Positions 1 to 8,227 are shown, numbered from the stretch's first letter. The stretch: 37,597 bases of DNA from Conexibacter sp. (GCA_025964325.1 JAOPZA010000012.1:1-37597), one strand, 5' to 3'. Notes: generated from the sequence alone by a model not told the origin. Translations and numbers: made by a program.

Positions 1-36
1 TCCTCGCCGCGCCTGGCGGCGTCCTCGACCACTCGA

Positions 37-51
37 AAGACCTCCGGTCTT
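37..51 (-). terminator. Small hairpin downstream of the HD-GYP gene
   Basis: A perfect 6-bp stem (AAGACC / GGTCTT) with a 3-nt loop lies about 70 nt beyond the stop codon of the minus-strand HD-GYP gene. Read on the minus strand, the stem is followed by TTCGAG, so there is no strong U-run. It could be a weak terminator. The rest of 1-123 shows no gene that I can support. Confidence 0.3.
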
Positions 52-123
52 ACTCGGGTCTGCGTCCTTGCCAGCCACGACGATCACTTCGCCATACCAA
101 GGCAAACGTTGCCGGTCACAGCA

Positions 124-1491
124 CTAGTGCGCCGCAGCCTCGTTGAGCCGCCGCTCGAGATCCAGCTCGCGACCGAAGTCGGCGGCGTCGGCGTGGCGGT
201 AGGTGAGGTCGCTGCCTGCCAGCAGCGTCGCGAGGATCTCGACGTAGCGGCCGTCGAGCTGCGAGCCGCTGACGCGGCGCAGCTCGGTCAGCGCCTCGAA
301 CGAGCTGACCGGCGTGCGGTAGGTGTCGTGCGCGGTGAGCGTGTCGTAGACCTCGGCGACGGAGACCATCTTCGCGAGCTCCGGGATCTGCTCGGCCGTC
401 AGGCCGTCGGGGTAGCCGCGCCCGTCGAGCCGCTCGTGGTGCGCCCGCACGATCTCGGCGACCGGGCCGTAGAGGCCGAGGTCGCGCAGCAGGTCGGCGC
501 CCAGCTCGGGATGGCGGCGGATCGCGGTCCAGTCCTCCTCGCTCAGCACGCGCCCGCGCTCGGCGACGCGGTCGGAGAGCGCGAAGTTGCCGATGTCGTG
601 CAGCAGCCCGGCGGTGTGGACCAGCTCGCACTCCTGCTCGCCACAGCCGGCCGCGCGCGCGATGTCGCGCGCGAACGCGGCGACGGCGGCGGCGTGGCGC
701 GCCGCGCGCGGGTCGCGCACGTCGAGCGTGCGCAGGAGGCCGGACAGCACGCCCCACGAGAGCGACGCGTACTGGCGGCTGCGATGGCGCGCCGTCGAGA
801 CGAGGTTCGCCATGTAGCTGAAGGCGATCAGCGTGAAGGCCGCGAACGCGGTCCCGCCGATCCCGAGCTGGAGGCAAAGGCCGGCCGCCGCGAGCGCGAG
901 CGGCACGTTGATCGCGAGCGAGACGAGCAGCATGCGCGAGGCGCCGGCGACCGTCGCAAGGAACGAGTCGCCGTCGAGGATCGAGCTGAGCGCGGCGACG
1001 ATCAGCAGGTTCAGCACCAGCAGCAGCACGGCCGCGAGCGCGAGCGCGGCATAGAAGCCGAAGGACCCGTCCGAGCCGCGAAGGGCCTCGAAGACGGTGC
1101 CGGCGACGAGCACCGGGGCGCCGATGCCGAAGAGGTTGAGCGCGAGCCGCACCGGCGGCCGTCGCTCGACGATCGCGAGGATCAGCTCCGACAGGATCGC
1201 GGCGAGGAATGCCCACGCCGGCCCGAAGAACGCGATCACGAGGATCGTGCCGAGCACGGCGGCGGAGATGTGGACGTGCTGCGCCTCGGTGTTGGCGCCG
1301 AATACGTCGGCACCGACCACACCGAGGGCGAGCACACCGAACAGCCACGACAACCGACCGGTGTCTACGACGAGCGCCGCCCACGTGAGGCAGGCCAGTA
1401 CGCCGGCCGAGGAGATCGCCGCGACGCCATCTCCTCTGGTCCACGCGCGCGACTGACGCATGGACGGAAGGTAACGGTCCTCACGGACCAT
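124..1491 (-). CDS. Membrane-anchored HD-GYP domain protein, probable cyclic-di-GMP phosphodiesterase
   Basis: The N-terminal half (about residues 22-225) is a run of hydrophobic helices forming a membrane sensor region with no recognised ligand motif. The C-terminal half is an HD-GYP domain: HTAGLLHDIGN supplies the HD pair, HPELGADLL follows, and AHHERLDGRGYPDGL gives the HH...GYP signature. This family hydrolyses cyclic di-GMP at a two- or three-metal site on the cytoplasmic side. Metal ligands appear intact, so activity is likely. The start is uncertain: ATG at 1491 gives 455 aa and ATG at 1461 gives 445 aa, and neither has a clear ribosome binding site. The gene is divergent from the MerR-type regulator at 1730, and tandem palindromes sit directly upstream of the longer start. 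Regulation by that neighbour is inference. Confidence 0.85.
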   Translation of the reverse strand: MVREDRYLPSMRQSRAWTRGDGVAAISSAGVLACLTWAALVVDTGRLSWLFGVLALGVVGADVFGANTEAQHVHISAAVLGTILVIAFFGPAWAFLAAILSELILAIVERRPPVRLALNLFGIGAPVLVAGTVFEALRGSDGSFGFYAALALAAVLLLVLNLLIVAALSSILDGDSFLATVAGASRMLLVSLAINVPLALAAAGLCLQLGIGGTAFAAFTLIAFSYMANLVSTARHRSRQYASLSWGVLSGLLRTLDVRDPRAARHAAAVAAFARDIARAAGCGEQECELVHTAGLLHDIGNFALSDRVAERGRVLSEEDWTAIRRHPELGADLLRDLGLYGPVAEIVRAHHERLDGRGYPDGLTAEQIPELAKMVSVAEVYDTLTAHDTYRTPVSSFEALTELRRVSGSQLDGRYVEILATLLAGSDLTYRHADAADFGRELDLERRLNEAAAH

Positions 1492-1515
1492 TGCGAACGC
1501 AGTTGCGAACGCAAC
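1492..1515. promoter_or_regulatory. Tandem palindromes TGCG-AA-CGCA upstream of the HD-GYP gene
   Basis: TGCGAACGCA occurs twice, at 1492-1501 and 1504-1513, spaced 12 bp apart. The second copy extends to a perfect 6+2+6 palindrome, GTTGCG-AA-CGCAAC (1502-1515). The pair abuts the HD-GYP start, in the region divergent from a MerR-type regulator. A related GTTGCGAAC occurs at 3352-3360, upstream of the second MerR-type gene. It is a good operator candidate; the binding protein is unknown. Confidence 0.4.
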
Positions 1516-1729
1516 CGTTTCGACTACTTGCTCTTCCAGAACATTTCGACCTCCTTAGATCGGCGCTGATCTGGGGCCCCGAAGCGCCGACGTTTGGCGA
1601 CCGGCCCGCTCCCTCGTTCAAAAAGCGTAGCCGGTGAATGGAGCTTTTGCAGCATTTGGGGCCCAAAACCTGTGCAATCTTGCGCAGACAGCTCATGTCC
1701 CGGGTCGAAAGGGCCGACCGTGATCGGTG

Positions 1730-2617
1730 ATGCGGTACCTGAAGACCAGCGAGGCAGCCGCGCTGCTGAACGTCAGCCCCAACACGCTGCGCGCGTGGGA
1801 GCGGCGCTTCGGGTTCCCGCGACCACAGCGATCTCCGGGGCGCCACCGCCTCTACACGCACGGCGAGATCGCCGCGCTGCGCGACGCACTGCTCGACGGT
1901 CTCTCGATCTCCTCGGCCGTGTCACGTGCACGCGAAGGCCTCGGGGCCGACACGAACGCGCTCGTCGGCGCGCTCAACGCCTTCGACGGCGCCCGCGCCG
2001 ACGCCGCGGTCGAGGGCGCGCTCGCGTTGCGCTCGCTCGACCGCGCCGTGCAGGAGGTGCTGCTGACCGCGCTCGACGAGATCGCCCGTCGTCACGGCAC
2101 CGATTCGGTGCAGTGGGCGTTCGCCGCCCGCTGGGGCAACGGCTGGCTGCGCCGCGCGCAGCGGCTCGTCTCGCCGTCGATGCAGCCGATCAGAATCGTG
2201 CTCGGCGACGCCTCGCGCGACGACCTCGATCCGGACGCCGCCTACGTGCGCGCGCTCGAGCTGCTCGCGACGCGCTCCGGCGCGACCGTGCTCGGCCTCT
2301 CCGTGCGCGGCGTCGCGAACATGTCCGAGGTGCTCGCGACCCATCGCCCCGACGCCGTCGTGATCGCCGGCTCGGCACAGCCCGACGATGCGGTCGCGCG
2401 CTGGGCCTACGCCGTGCGGCTCGCCACCGGCCCGCTTCCGGTCGCCGTCTTCCGCCGCGGCGCGCAGCGCGCGCGCGTGCGCACGACCGGTGCCGCGATC
2501 CTTCCGAGCACCCCGGGCGAGGCCGCCCGGCACCTGATGGAGCTCGCGACCCACTCGGCCGCGAGTGCCGTGCACCGGACCACGTCGCCCGCACGGATGG
2601 CGGCCGACGGGGCATGA
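1730..2617 (+). CDS. MerR-type regulator with cobalamin-binding-like domain that lacks the B12 ligands (copy 1)
   Basis: Residues 1-70 form a MerR winged helix (NVSPNTLRAWERRFGFP, then PGRHRLYTHGEIAALRDAL). A helical linker (about 75-150) and a Rossmann-like C-terminal domain (about 155-275) follow, the layout of CarA/CarH/LitR photoreceptor-repressors. In CarH-type proteins an E/DxHxxG segment supplies the lower cobalt ligand and a Wx9EH motif contacts adenosylcobalamin. Here the first is DASRDDLDP (160-168), with no histidine, and no Wx9EH is visible. Cobalamin or light sensing is therefore unlikely. The linker carries FAARWGNGWLRRAQRL, which is shared in pattern with the paralogue at 3401. 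GTG at 1727 is an alternative start. A Zn-ribbon/PAS-like gene follows 37 nt downstream. The 238-bp divergent intergenic upstream has no confident -35/-10 for this gene. Confidence 0.85.
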   Translation: MRYLKTSEAAALLNVSPNTLRAWERRFGFPRPQRSPGRHRLYTHGEIAALRDALLDGLSISSAVSRAREGLGADTNALVGALNAFDGARADAAVEGALALRSLDRAVQEVLLTALDEIARRHGTDSVQWAFAARWGNGWLRRAQRLVSPSMQPIRIVLGDASRDDLDPDAAYVRALELLATRSGATVLGLSVRGVANMSEVLATHRPDAVVIAGSAQPDDAVARWAYAVRLATGPLPVAVFRRGAQRARVRTTGAAILPSTPGEAARHLMELATHSAASAVHRTTSPARMAADGA

Positions 2618-2654
2618 TGACCACCACGACCAACAGGCAAGGAGGCCCTCACAG

Positions 2655-3170
2655 ATGACCGGCTCCCACGATCGAGCGGGAAGCGCCTTGCGGCTCGTCC
2701 CGTCGACCGCTGAGGCGGCCTGTCCCTCCCAGTGGTTCTGCGGCCATTGCGGCGCGCCGCCCGAGAACAACCAGACGCCGGCCCCTCCGGCGCGCGTCTG
2801 TGGCGACTGCGGCCTCGGCCTGCTGATCGAAGCGCGGGCGGATGCCGTGCCGAAGGCGAACGAGGCGTTCCTGATCGTCGACGGCTCGCTGTCGGTGTGC
2901 GCCCTCTCCGCGACGAGCGAGCGGTTGCTCGCGGTGGCGGAGACGGACGTGGTGAACCGCCCCGTGATGGAGCTGCTGAGCCCCGCCGACGCGGAGGCGA
3001 GCGGGCCCGAGAGCCTGGCCGCCGCGATCATGTGGGCCGCCCGCGGCGAAGACGAGCCGCGGCGCGTGACCGTGCGCCCGGCGAACGTCTTCGGTGTGCG
3101 GATGCCGCTTCGCGTCGGCGCCTGCGGGCCGCCGCGCGCGGCGCTGCTCGTGTTCGACGACAGCCGCTGA
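2655..3170 (+). CDS. Zinc-ribbon plus PAS-like small protein
   Basis: 171 aa. The start is set by AAGGAGG at 2639-2645, 9 nt upstream of ATG. The N-terminus carries a treble of CxxC-type pairs (C29GHC32 and C49GDC52, with C23 nearby), which suggests a structural zinc ribbon. From about residue 70 (NEAFLIVDGSLSVCALS...) to the end (PRAALLVFDDSR) the secondary-structure pattern resembles a single PAS domain that would report a small ligand or redox state. There is no output domain, so it probably acts through a partner. It lies 37 nt after one MerR-type regulator and 230 nt before its paralogue, so a sensor role for one or both is plausible. I do not recognise a named family. The PAS assignment is by pattern only. 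Confidence 0.7.
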   Translation: MTGSHDRAGSALRLVPSTAEAACPSQWFCGHCGAPPENNQTPAPPARVCGDCGLGLLIEARADAVPKANEAFLIVDGSLSVCALSATSERLLAVAETDVVNRPVMELLSPADAEASGPESLAAAIMWAARGEDEPRRVTVRPANVFGVRMPLRVGACGPPRAALLVFDDSR

Positions 3171-3208
3171 GGAGGACGACAGCACGCCAGGCCTGGCCGG
3201 AGCCCGTC

Positions 3209-3294
3209 TCAGCGCGCGGGTTTCGGCCCCTGGCCGCGCACGGATTTCTGCGCGCACCGCCGGTCCCTTCAGCGCACGCGGGTTTCGGCCCCTG
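3209..3294. repeat. Pair of direct repeats in the intergenic region before the second MerR-type gene
   Basis: Two near-identical copies (3209-3232 and 3269-3294) share an exact 18-bp core, CGCGGGTTTCGGCCCCTG, placed 62 bp apart. They differ only by a 2-bp insertion before the core. The region 3171-3400 holds no gene. The repeats could be operators for the flanking regulators or a dispersed REP-like unit. Confidence 0.55.
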
Positions 3295-3361
3295 CGTGGA
3301 ATACCCGCAATTGACCGAGCGCTCTGCGCGCAGTTTCAACGTGCAGGTTTCGTTGCGAACC

Positions 3362-3390
3362 TTGCCGAAAGTTGTGCAATTCGCGATAAC
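3362..3390 (+). promoter_or_regulatory. Putative sigma-70-type promoter of the second MerR-type gene
   Basis: TTGCCG (3362-3367) and GATAAC (3385-3390) are spaced by exactly 17 bp; each matches 4 of 6 consensus positions. Transcription would begin near 3397, leaving almost no leader before ATG 3401, which also lacks a ribosome binding site. GTTGCGAAC (3352-3360) lies directly upstream and resembles the palindromes at 1492-1515. Confidence 0.4.
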
Positions 3391-3400
3391 CCGTCGTGCG

Positions 3401-4285
3401 ATGAGCGGGATTCGAACCAATGCGGCGGCGGTCATGCTCGGCGTCAGCCCGAACACGCTGCGCAGCTGGGAGCGCCGCTTCGGCTATCCCTCGCCCGGCC
3501 GCACGCAGGGCGGCCACCGGCAGTACGAGCTGGGCGAGATCGAAGCGCTGCGGCAGGCCTTCGAGGAGACCCACAACGTCTCGTCCGCGATCTCGCTCGC
3601 CCGCGAGCGCGGCTCCGGGCCGCCCTCTTCGAGCCGCCTCGGCGCCGCCCTCTCGCGCTTCGACGAGGAGAAGGCGAACCTGCTGCTGGAGGAGAGCCTC
3701 GCGCTGCGCTCGGTCGAGCGCACGGTCGAGGAGGTGCTGCTGCCCGGCGTCGCCGAGCTGCTCGAGGACGCGGCCGCCGCGGCCGAGTACGAGTTCGCCT
3801 GGCGCTACGCGACCGGCTGGCTGTCGGCGCTGCGCCGCCTCTCGCCGCCGGCGACGCGCCCCGAGGGCGTCCTGATCTTCGACGCGAGCGCGCCCTGCGA
3901 CCTCGACGGCCTGCAGGTCCAGGCCTTCGACCTCGTCCTGCGCCGCTCCGGCCTGCGGACGCTCGTACTGACGTCGAGCATCGAGCCCGCGCGGGTCGGT
4001 CGCGCGCTGCGCGCGCTGCGTCCGAGCGCGCTCGTGCTGGGCGGTCGCCGCGCGCAGCTCGAGGCGATCGGCCGGCTCGTCTACGCGGTGCGCAGCGCCC
4101 AGTCGGAGATCGAGGTCTTCGACTTCGGCGGCGCGCTGCCCGACACGGGCGCGAGCACCGTGCGCCGGCTCGGCTCCGCTCCGCTGGCCGCGCGCGACGC
4201 GCTGCTCGAGCGGGTCGCCGCGCGACGCGCGATCGAGCAGGGCGACGGCGAGCGCGACGCGCCACGCGCCGTCCTGAGCATCTGA
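3401..4285 (+). CDS. MerR-type regulator with cobalamin-binding-like domain that lacks the B12 ligands (copy 2)
   Basis: 294 aa and clearly paralogous to the protein at 1730: GVSPNTLRSWERRFGYP at the recognition helix, GGHRQYELGEIEALRQAF in the wing, then the shared linker pattern LALRSVERTVEEVLLPG and FAWRYATGWLSALRRL. The Rossmann-like domain starts near residue 155. The position of the cobalamin E/DxHxxG motif reads DASAPCDLDG (161-170), again without histidine. Both copies keep a DAS...DLD pattern there, so the site may bind something else or be purely structural. No ribosome binding site is visible. The start rests on homology of the N-terminus with copy 1 and on the promoter at 3362-3390. 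CarA/CarH of Myxococcus show that paired MerR regulators can share operators; whether these do is inference. Confidence 0.85.
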   Translation: MSGIRTNAAAVMLGVSPNTLRSWERRFGYPSPGRTQGGHRQYELGEIEALRQAFEETHNVSSAISLARERGSGPPSSSRLGAALSRFDEEKANLLLEESLALRSVERTVEEVLLPGVAELLEDAAAAAEYEFAWRYATGWLSALRRLSPPATRPEGVLIFDASAPCDLDGLQVQAFDLVLRRSGLRTLVLTSSIEPARVGRALRALRPSALVLGGRRAQLEAIGRLVYAVRSAQSEIEVFDFGGALPDTGASTVRRLGSAPLAARDALLERVAARRAIEQGDGERDAPRAVLSI

Positions 4286-4343
4286 TCCCGCCCGCAGGCG
4301 AGGGCGCCCCGCGGCCGCAGGCCGGCCGACGCCGGCCGCCTCC

Positions 4344-4349
4344 TACAAT
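4344..4349 (+). promoter_or_regulatory. -10 box of ileS, suggesting a leaderless or near-leaderless mRNA
   Basis: TACAAT (5 of 6 consensus) ends 9 nt before the ileS ATG. No Shine-Dalgarno sequence fits in between, and transcription would start within a few nt of the start codon. No convincing -35 is visible at 17 bp. Confidence 0.45.
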
Positions 4350-4358
4350 CAGCGCTCC

Positions 4359-7300
4359 ATGAGCGCGCCCCACCGTCCCGTCGATTCGCAGCAGTCGTTC
4401 CCAGCGCTCGAGGAGAGCGTCCTCGCGCGCTGGCGCGAGGACGACGTCTTCCCGGAGACGATCCGCCGTCGCGTGGGCGCGCCGCCGTGGGTCTTCTACG
4501 AGGGGCCGCCGACGGCGAACGGCAGACCGGGCGTCCACCACGTGCTGGCGCGCGTCTTCAAGGACATCTTCCCGCGCTACAAGACGATGCGCGGCTACCG
4601 CGTGGACCGCAGAGGCGGCTGGGACTGCCACGGCTTGCCGGTCGAGCTGGCGGTCGAGGCGCAGCTCGGCTTCGAGTCGAAGGCCGACATCGAGCGCTAC
4701 GGGATCGCCGAGTTCAACGCGAAGTGCCGCGAGTCGGTCTTCGCCTACCTCGAGGACTGGCGGCGGCTGACCGAGCGGATCGGCTACTGGGTCGACCTCG
4801 ACGACGCCTACCGCACGCTCGACAACTCCTACATCGAGTCGGTCTGGTGGGCGCTGAAGACGATCTGGGAGAAGGACCTCCTCTACGAGAGCTACAAGGT
4901 CGTGCCGCACTGCCCGCGCGACGAGGTGACGCTCTCCTCGCACGAGCTCGGCCAGCCGGGCGCCTACCGCGACGTGGTCGACCCGTCCGTCTACGTCGGC
5001 TACCCGGTCACGGAGCCGGCCGGCCCGCTGGCGCCCGGCGACGAACTGCTGATCTGGACCACGACGCCGTGGACGCTCGTCTCCAACGCCGCCGTCGCCG
5101 TCGACGCCGAGCTGACCTACGTGCGCGCCCGTGGCGGCGCGCACGCCGCGGAGGCGGGCGCGCAGGAGACGGTGTTCGTGCTGGCGGAGGCGCTCGTCGA
5201 ACGCGTGCTCGGGGCGGGCGCCGAGGTGCTCGAGCGCTTCCCCGGCGCCGCGATCGAGGGCGCACGCTACGCGCCCCCGTTCGACTACATCCCCGGCTCG
5301 GCCTACGGCCCGCGCGGCCACACCGTGCTGCTCGGCGACTTCGTCACGGCCGACGACGGCACCGGCATCGTCCACACCGCGATCGCCTTCGGCGAGGACG
5401 ACTTCCGGCTCGGCGAGCAGTACGGCCTGACGGTCGTCAACCCGGTCAGGCCGGACGGCACCTACGACGAGCGGATCGGCGACTACGCGGGGCGCAACAT
5501 CCGCGCGGCCAACGCCGACCTGATCGAGGACCTGCGCGCCCGTGGCCGGCTGCTGCGCGCGGAGGACTACGAGCACGCCTACCCGCACTGCTGGCGCTGC
5601 GGCACCCCGCTGATCTACTACGCGAAGCCGTCCTGGTACATCCGCACGTCGCAGATCCGTGACCGCCTGCTGGCCGCCAACGAGACCGTCAACTGGCATC
5701 CGGAGCACGTCAAGCACGGGCGCTTCGGCCACTGGCTCGAGGGCAACGTCGACTGGGCGCTCTCGCGCGAGCGCTACTGGGGCACGCCGCTGCCGGTGTG
5801 GCGCTGCGAGCAGGGGCACACGCACGTGATCGGCGGCTTCGACGAGCTGGAGGAGCGCTCGGGCGTGCGGCTCGACGACGCGCACCGCCCGTACGTCGAC
5901 GACGTCGCCTTCCCGTGCGCGCGATGCGGGCAGCGGATGACGCGCGTGCCGGAGGTGATCGACGTCTGGTTCGACTCCGGCTCGATGCCGTTCGCGCAGT
6001 GGCACGCGCCGCACGAGAACGTCGCGCTGTTCGAGGATCACTTCCCCGCCGACTACGTCTGCGAGGCGCTCGACCAGACGCGCGGCTGGTTCTACTCGCT
6101 GCTCGCCGTCTCGACGCTGCTGTTCGACAGATCGTCGTACAGAAACGTCGTCTGCCTCGGCCTGATCCTCGACGGCGAGGGCCAGAAGATGTCGAAGTCG
6201 AGAGGCAACGTCGTCGTGCCGGACGAGATCCTCGACCGCTTCGGGGCCGACGCGCTGCGCTGGTACTTCTTCACCTCGAAGCAGCCGTGGGACGGCTATC
6301 GCTTCTCCGAGGAGACGATCAGCGAGATGGTGCGGCAGTTCCTGCTGCAGCTGTGGAACACCTACGGCTTCTACGTCCTCTACGCGAACGCGAACGGCAT
6401 CGCGCCGCAACCGGCGCCGACGTCCGACCAGCTGTCGAACGATCTCGACCGCTGGGTCCTCTCGCGCCTCGGCGAGACGGTCGCGATCGCCCGCGACCGG
6501 CTCGACGACTACGACGCGACGACCGCCGGACGCGCGATCCAGACGTTCGTCGACGATCTCTCGAACTGGTACGTGCGGCGCTCGCGCAGACGCTTCTGGG
6601 ACGGCGACCGCGACGCCTTCGCGACGCTGCGCCACTGCCTCGTCACCGTCACGCAGCTGCTGGCGCCGTTCACGCCGTTCGTCGCCGACGAGATCTACCG
6701 CAACCTCGACCCCGACGGGGAGAGCAGCGTGCATCTGTGCGACTACCCCGAGCCGGCTCCGCGCGACGAGGCGCTCGAGTTCGCGATGGGCGTCGCGCGC
6801 GAGGCGGTGCGGCTCGGGCTGGCCGCGCGCGGGGCCTCGAAGCTGAAGCTGCGCCAGCCGCTGCGCGCCGCCGTCGTGACCGCGACCGGCCGCGAGCGCG
6901 AGGCGATCGAGCGGCTCGCCGAGGTCGTGCGCGACGAGCTGAACGTGAAGGAGCTGCGCTTCGTCTCGGCCGCCGACGAGCTGGGCCAGGTCGAGGTCAA
7001 GCCGAACTACCGCGCGCTCGGGCCGCGCTTCGGCAAGAAGATGCCGAAGGTGGCGCTGGCGGTCGCCGCGCTCGATCCCGCGCACGTCGCCGCCGCGGTC
7101 CGCGAGGGCCGCACGATCGCGATCGTGCTCGACGGGCACGACCACCAGCTCGGCCCCGAGGACCTGCTGACGGTGCTCAAGCCGCTCGACGGCTACCAGC
7201 TCGAGCGCGAGGGCTCGCACGCGGTCGCGCTCGAGCTGACGCTCGACGACGAGCTGCGGCGCGAGGGCCTCGCCCGCGAGCTCGTGCACGCGATCCAGGC

Positions 7301-7511
7301 AGCGCGCAAGGCCGCGGGGCTCGACGTCTCCGACCGCATCGCGTTGACGGTCGGCGGCGCCGAGGAGCTGCTCGCCGTCACGCGCGAGTACGAGGCGTAC
7401 GTGACGGGCGAGACGCTCGCGACGACCGTCCGCTACGACGGCGCCGGCGCGGGGCAGGCCTTCGAGATCGACGGCCTGCCGCTGCGCGTCGCCGTCGTCC
7501 GCGCCGGCTGA
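4359..7511 (+). CDS. ileS: Isoleucyl-tRNA synthetase, type 2 (IleRS2-like), with GVHH in place of HIGH
   Basis: 1050 aa, the full length of a class I IleRS. It charges tRNA-Ile with isoleucine in the cytoplasm and is essential. The first signature region reads PPTANGRPGVHHVLAR, so the HxGH motif is replaced by G58-V59-H60-H61 (4530-4541). KMSKS is intact at residues 610-614. The tRNA-facing editing (CP1) insert and a long C-terminal region are present. The PTANGxPGxHH pattern is typical of the type 2, eukaryote-like bacterial enzymes. In that group, exchange of the first and third HIGH residues (GxHH) has been linked to very high mupirocin resistance. It is preceded by a -10 box almost abutting ATG and ends 13 bp before the stop of the convergent clpP. 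No second ileS is in the window. Confidence 0.95.
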   Translation: MSAPHRPVDSQQSFPALEESVLARWREDDVFPETIRRRVGAPPWVFYEGPPTANGRPGVHHVLARVFKDIFPRYKTMRGYRVDRRGGWDCHGLPVELAVEAQLGFESKADIERYGIAEFNAKCRESVFAYLEDWRRLTERIGYWVDLDDAYRTLDNSYIESVWWALKTIWEKDLLYESYKVVPHCPRDEVTLSSHELGQPGAYRDVVDPSVYVGYPVTEPAGPLAPGDELLIWTTTPWTLVSNAAVAVDAELTYVRARGGAHAAEAGAQETVFVLAEALVERVLGAGAEVLERFPGAAIEGARYAPPFDYIPGSAYGPRGHTVLLGDFVTADDGTGIVHTAIAFGEDDFRLGEQYGLTVVNPVRPDGTYDERIGDYAGRNIRAANADLIEDLRARGRLLRAEDYEHAYPHCWRCGTPLIYYAKPSWYIRTSQIRDRLLAANETVNWHPEHVKHGRFGHWLEGNVDWALSRERYWGTPLPVWRCEQGHTHVIGGFDELEERSGVRLDDAHRPYVDDVAFPCARCGQRMTRVPEVIDVWFDSGSMPFAQWHAPHENVALFEDHFPADYVCEALDQTRGWFYSLLAVSTLLFDRSSYRNVVCLGLILDGEGQKMSKSRGNVVVPDEILDRFGADALRWYFFTSKQPWDGYRFSEETISEMVRQFLLQLWNTYGFYVLYANANGIAPQPAPTSDQLSNDLDRWVLSRLGETVAIARDRLDDYDATTAGRAIQTFVDDLSNWYVRRSRRRFWDGDRDAFATLRHCLVTVTQLLAPFTPFVADEIYRNLDPDGESSVHLCDYPEPAPRDEALEFAMGVAREAVRLGLAARGASKLKLRQPLRAAVVTATGREREAIERLAEVVRDELNVKELRFVSAADELGQVEVKPNYRALGPRFGKKMPKVALAVAALDPAHVAAAVREGRTIAIVLDGHDHQLGPEDLLTVLKPLDGYQLEREGSHAVALELTLDDELRREGLARELVHAIQAARKAAGLDVSDRIALTVGGAEELLAVTREYEAYVTGETLATTVRYDGAGAGQAFEIDGLPLRVAVVRAG

Positions 7512-7524
7512 CCGCCCGCGGTCG

Positions 7525-8178
7525 TCAGTCCGCCGCCGCTGCGCCGCCGCCGCCGCCGTTGCCGTCCTCGCCGAACCCGAGGCGCGCCCGGCTCACGTCG
7601 TGGCTCTCGATCACGCGGTCGATCAGTCCGTATTCGGCGGCCTGCTCGGAGGTGAAGAAGCGGTCCCGCTCGAGGTCCCGCTCGATCTGCTCGAGCGGCT
7701 GGCCGGTGTGCTGCGCGTAGATCGACTCGATTCGTCTGCGCAGGGCGAGCGTCTCCTCGGCGTGGATCGCGATGTCGGTCGACTGGCCCTCGAAGCCGCC
7801 GGACGGCTGGTGGTTGAGGATCCGGGCGTTCGGCAGCGCCGAGCGTCTGCCCTTCGCGCCGCCGGTCAGCAGCAGCGAGCCCATCGACATCGCGATCCCG
7901 ACGCAGGTCGTCGCGACGTCGGGCTTGATGAACTGCATCGTGTCGTAGATAGCGAAGCCGGCGTAGACGGCGCCGCCGGGCGAGTTGATGTAGAGCGAGA
8001 TGTCCTTGTCGGGATCCTCGGACTCGAGGTGGAGCAGCTGGGCGACGACGAGGTTCGCGATCTGGTCGTCGACGGCCTGGCCGAGGAAGATCACGCGCTG
8101 GTTCAGCAGCCGCGAGTAGATGTCGAACGAGCGCTCGCCGCGCGCGCTCTGCTCGATGACCATGGGGACGAGGGGCAT
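7525..8178 (-). CDS. clpP: ATP-dependent Clp protease proteolytic subunit
   Basis: 217 aa serine peptidase that forms the barrel of the Clp protease with ClpX/ClpC-type unfoldases. Catalytic Ser98 lies in GIAMSMGS, His123 in [11 protein letters not shown] and Asp172 in [11 protein letters not shown], all at the expected spacing; the classical motif would read ASMG rather than AMSMG. INSPGG and the handle region are intact. The C-terminus is a Gly/Ala-rich tail ([12 protein letters not shown]) of a kind common in actinobacterial paralogues. ATG at 8178 is preceded by AGAAGGAGC on the minus strand; the upstream in-frame extension is not supported. It is monocistronic here, without clpX or a second clpP. 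It is divergent from the SRPBCC/ArsR pair, with two operator-like palindromes between them, and convergent with ileS. Confidence 0.92.
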   Translation of the reverse strand: MPLVPMVIEQSARGERSFDIYSRLLNQRVIFLGQAVDDQIANLVVAQLLHLESEDPDKDISLYINSPGGAVYAGFAIYDTMQFIKPDVATTCVGIAMSMGSLLLTGGAKGRRSALPNARILNHQPSGGFEGQSTDIAIHAEETLALRRRIESIYAQHTGQPLEQIERDLERDRFFTSEQAAEYGLIDRVIESHDVSRARLGFGEDGNGGGGGAAAAD

Positions 8179-8207
8179 GCCGTGCTCCTTCTCTGATGGC
8201 TCACGTT

Positions 8208-8227
8208 GCGCAACTTGCAAGTTGCGC
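8208..8227. promoter_or_regulatory. Operator-like palindrome 1, GCGCAAC-N6-GTTGCGC
   Basis: A perfect 20-bp palindrome: arms at 8208-8214 and 8221-8227, spacer TTGCAA. It lies 30 bp upstream of the clpP start and shares arm sequence and spacer length with the site at 8249-8268. Centre-to-centre distance is 41 bp, about four helical turns. Confidence 0.65.

Noticed and set aside
109-1569. 486-codon plus-strand frame over the HD-GYP gene
   Set aside because: Antisense shadow; the minus strand carries membrane helices and intact HD-GYP motifs.
1730-2617. Light or vitamin B12 sensing by the MerR-type regulators, as in CarH
   Set aside because: The cobalamin histidine motif and Wx9EH are absent in both copies.
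3444-7289. 1281-codon open frame on the minus strand, antisense to ileS
   Set aside because: It is the codon-position shadow of ileS in GC-rich DNA; the protein is an Arg/Asp/Val-rich string without domains.
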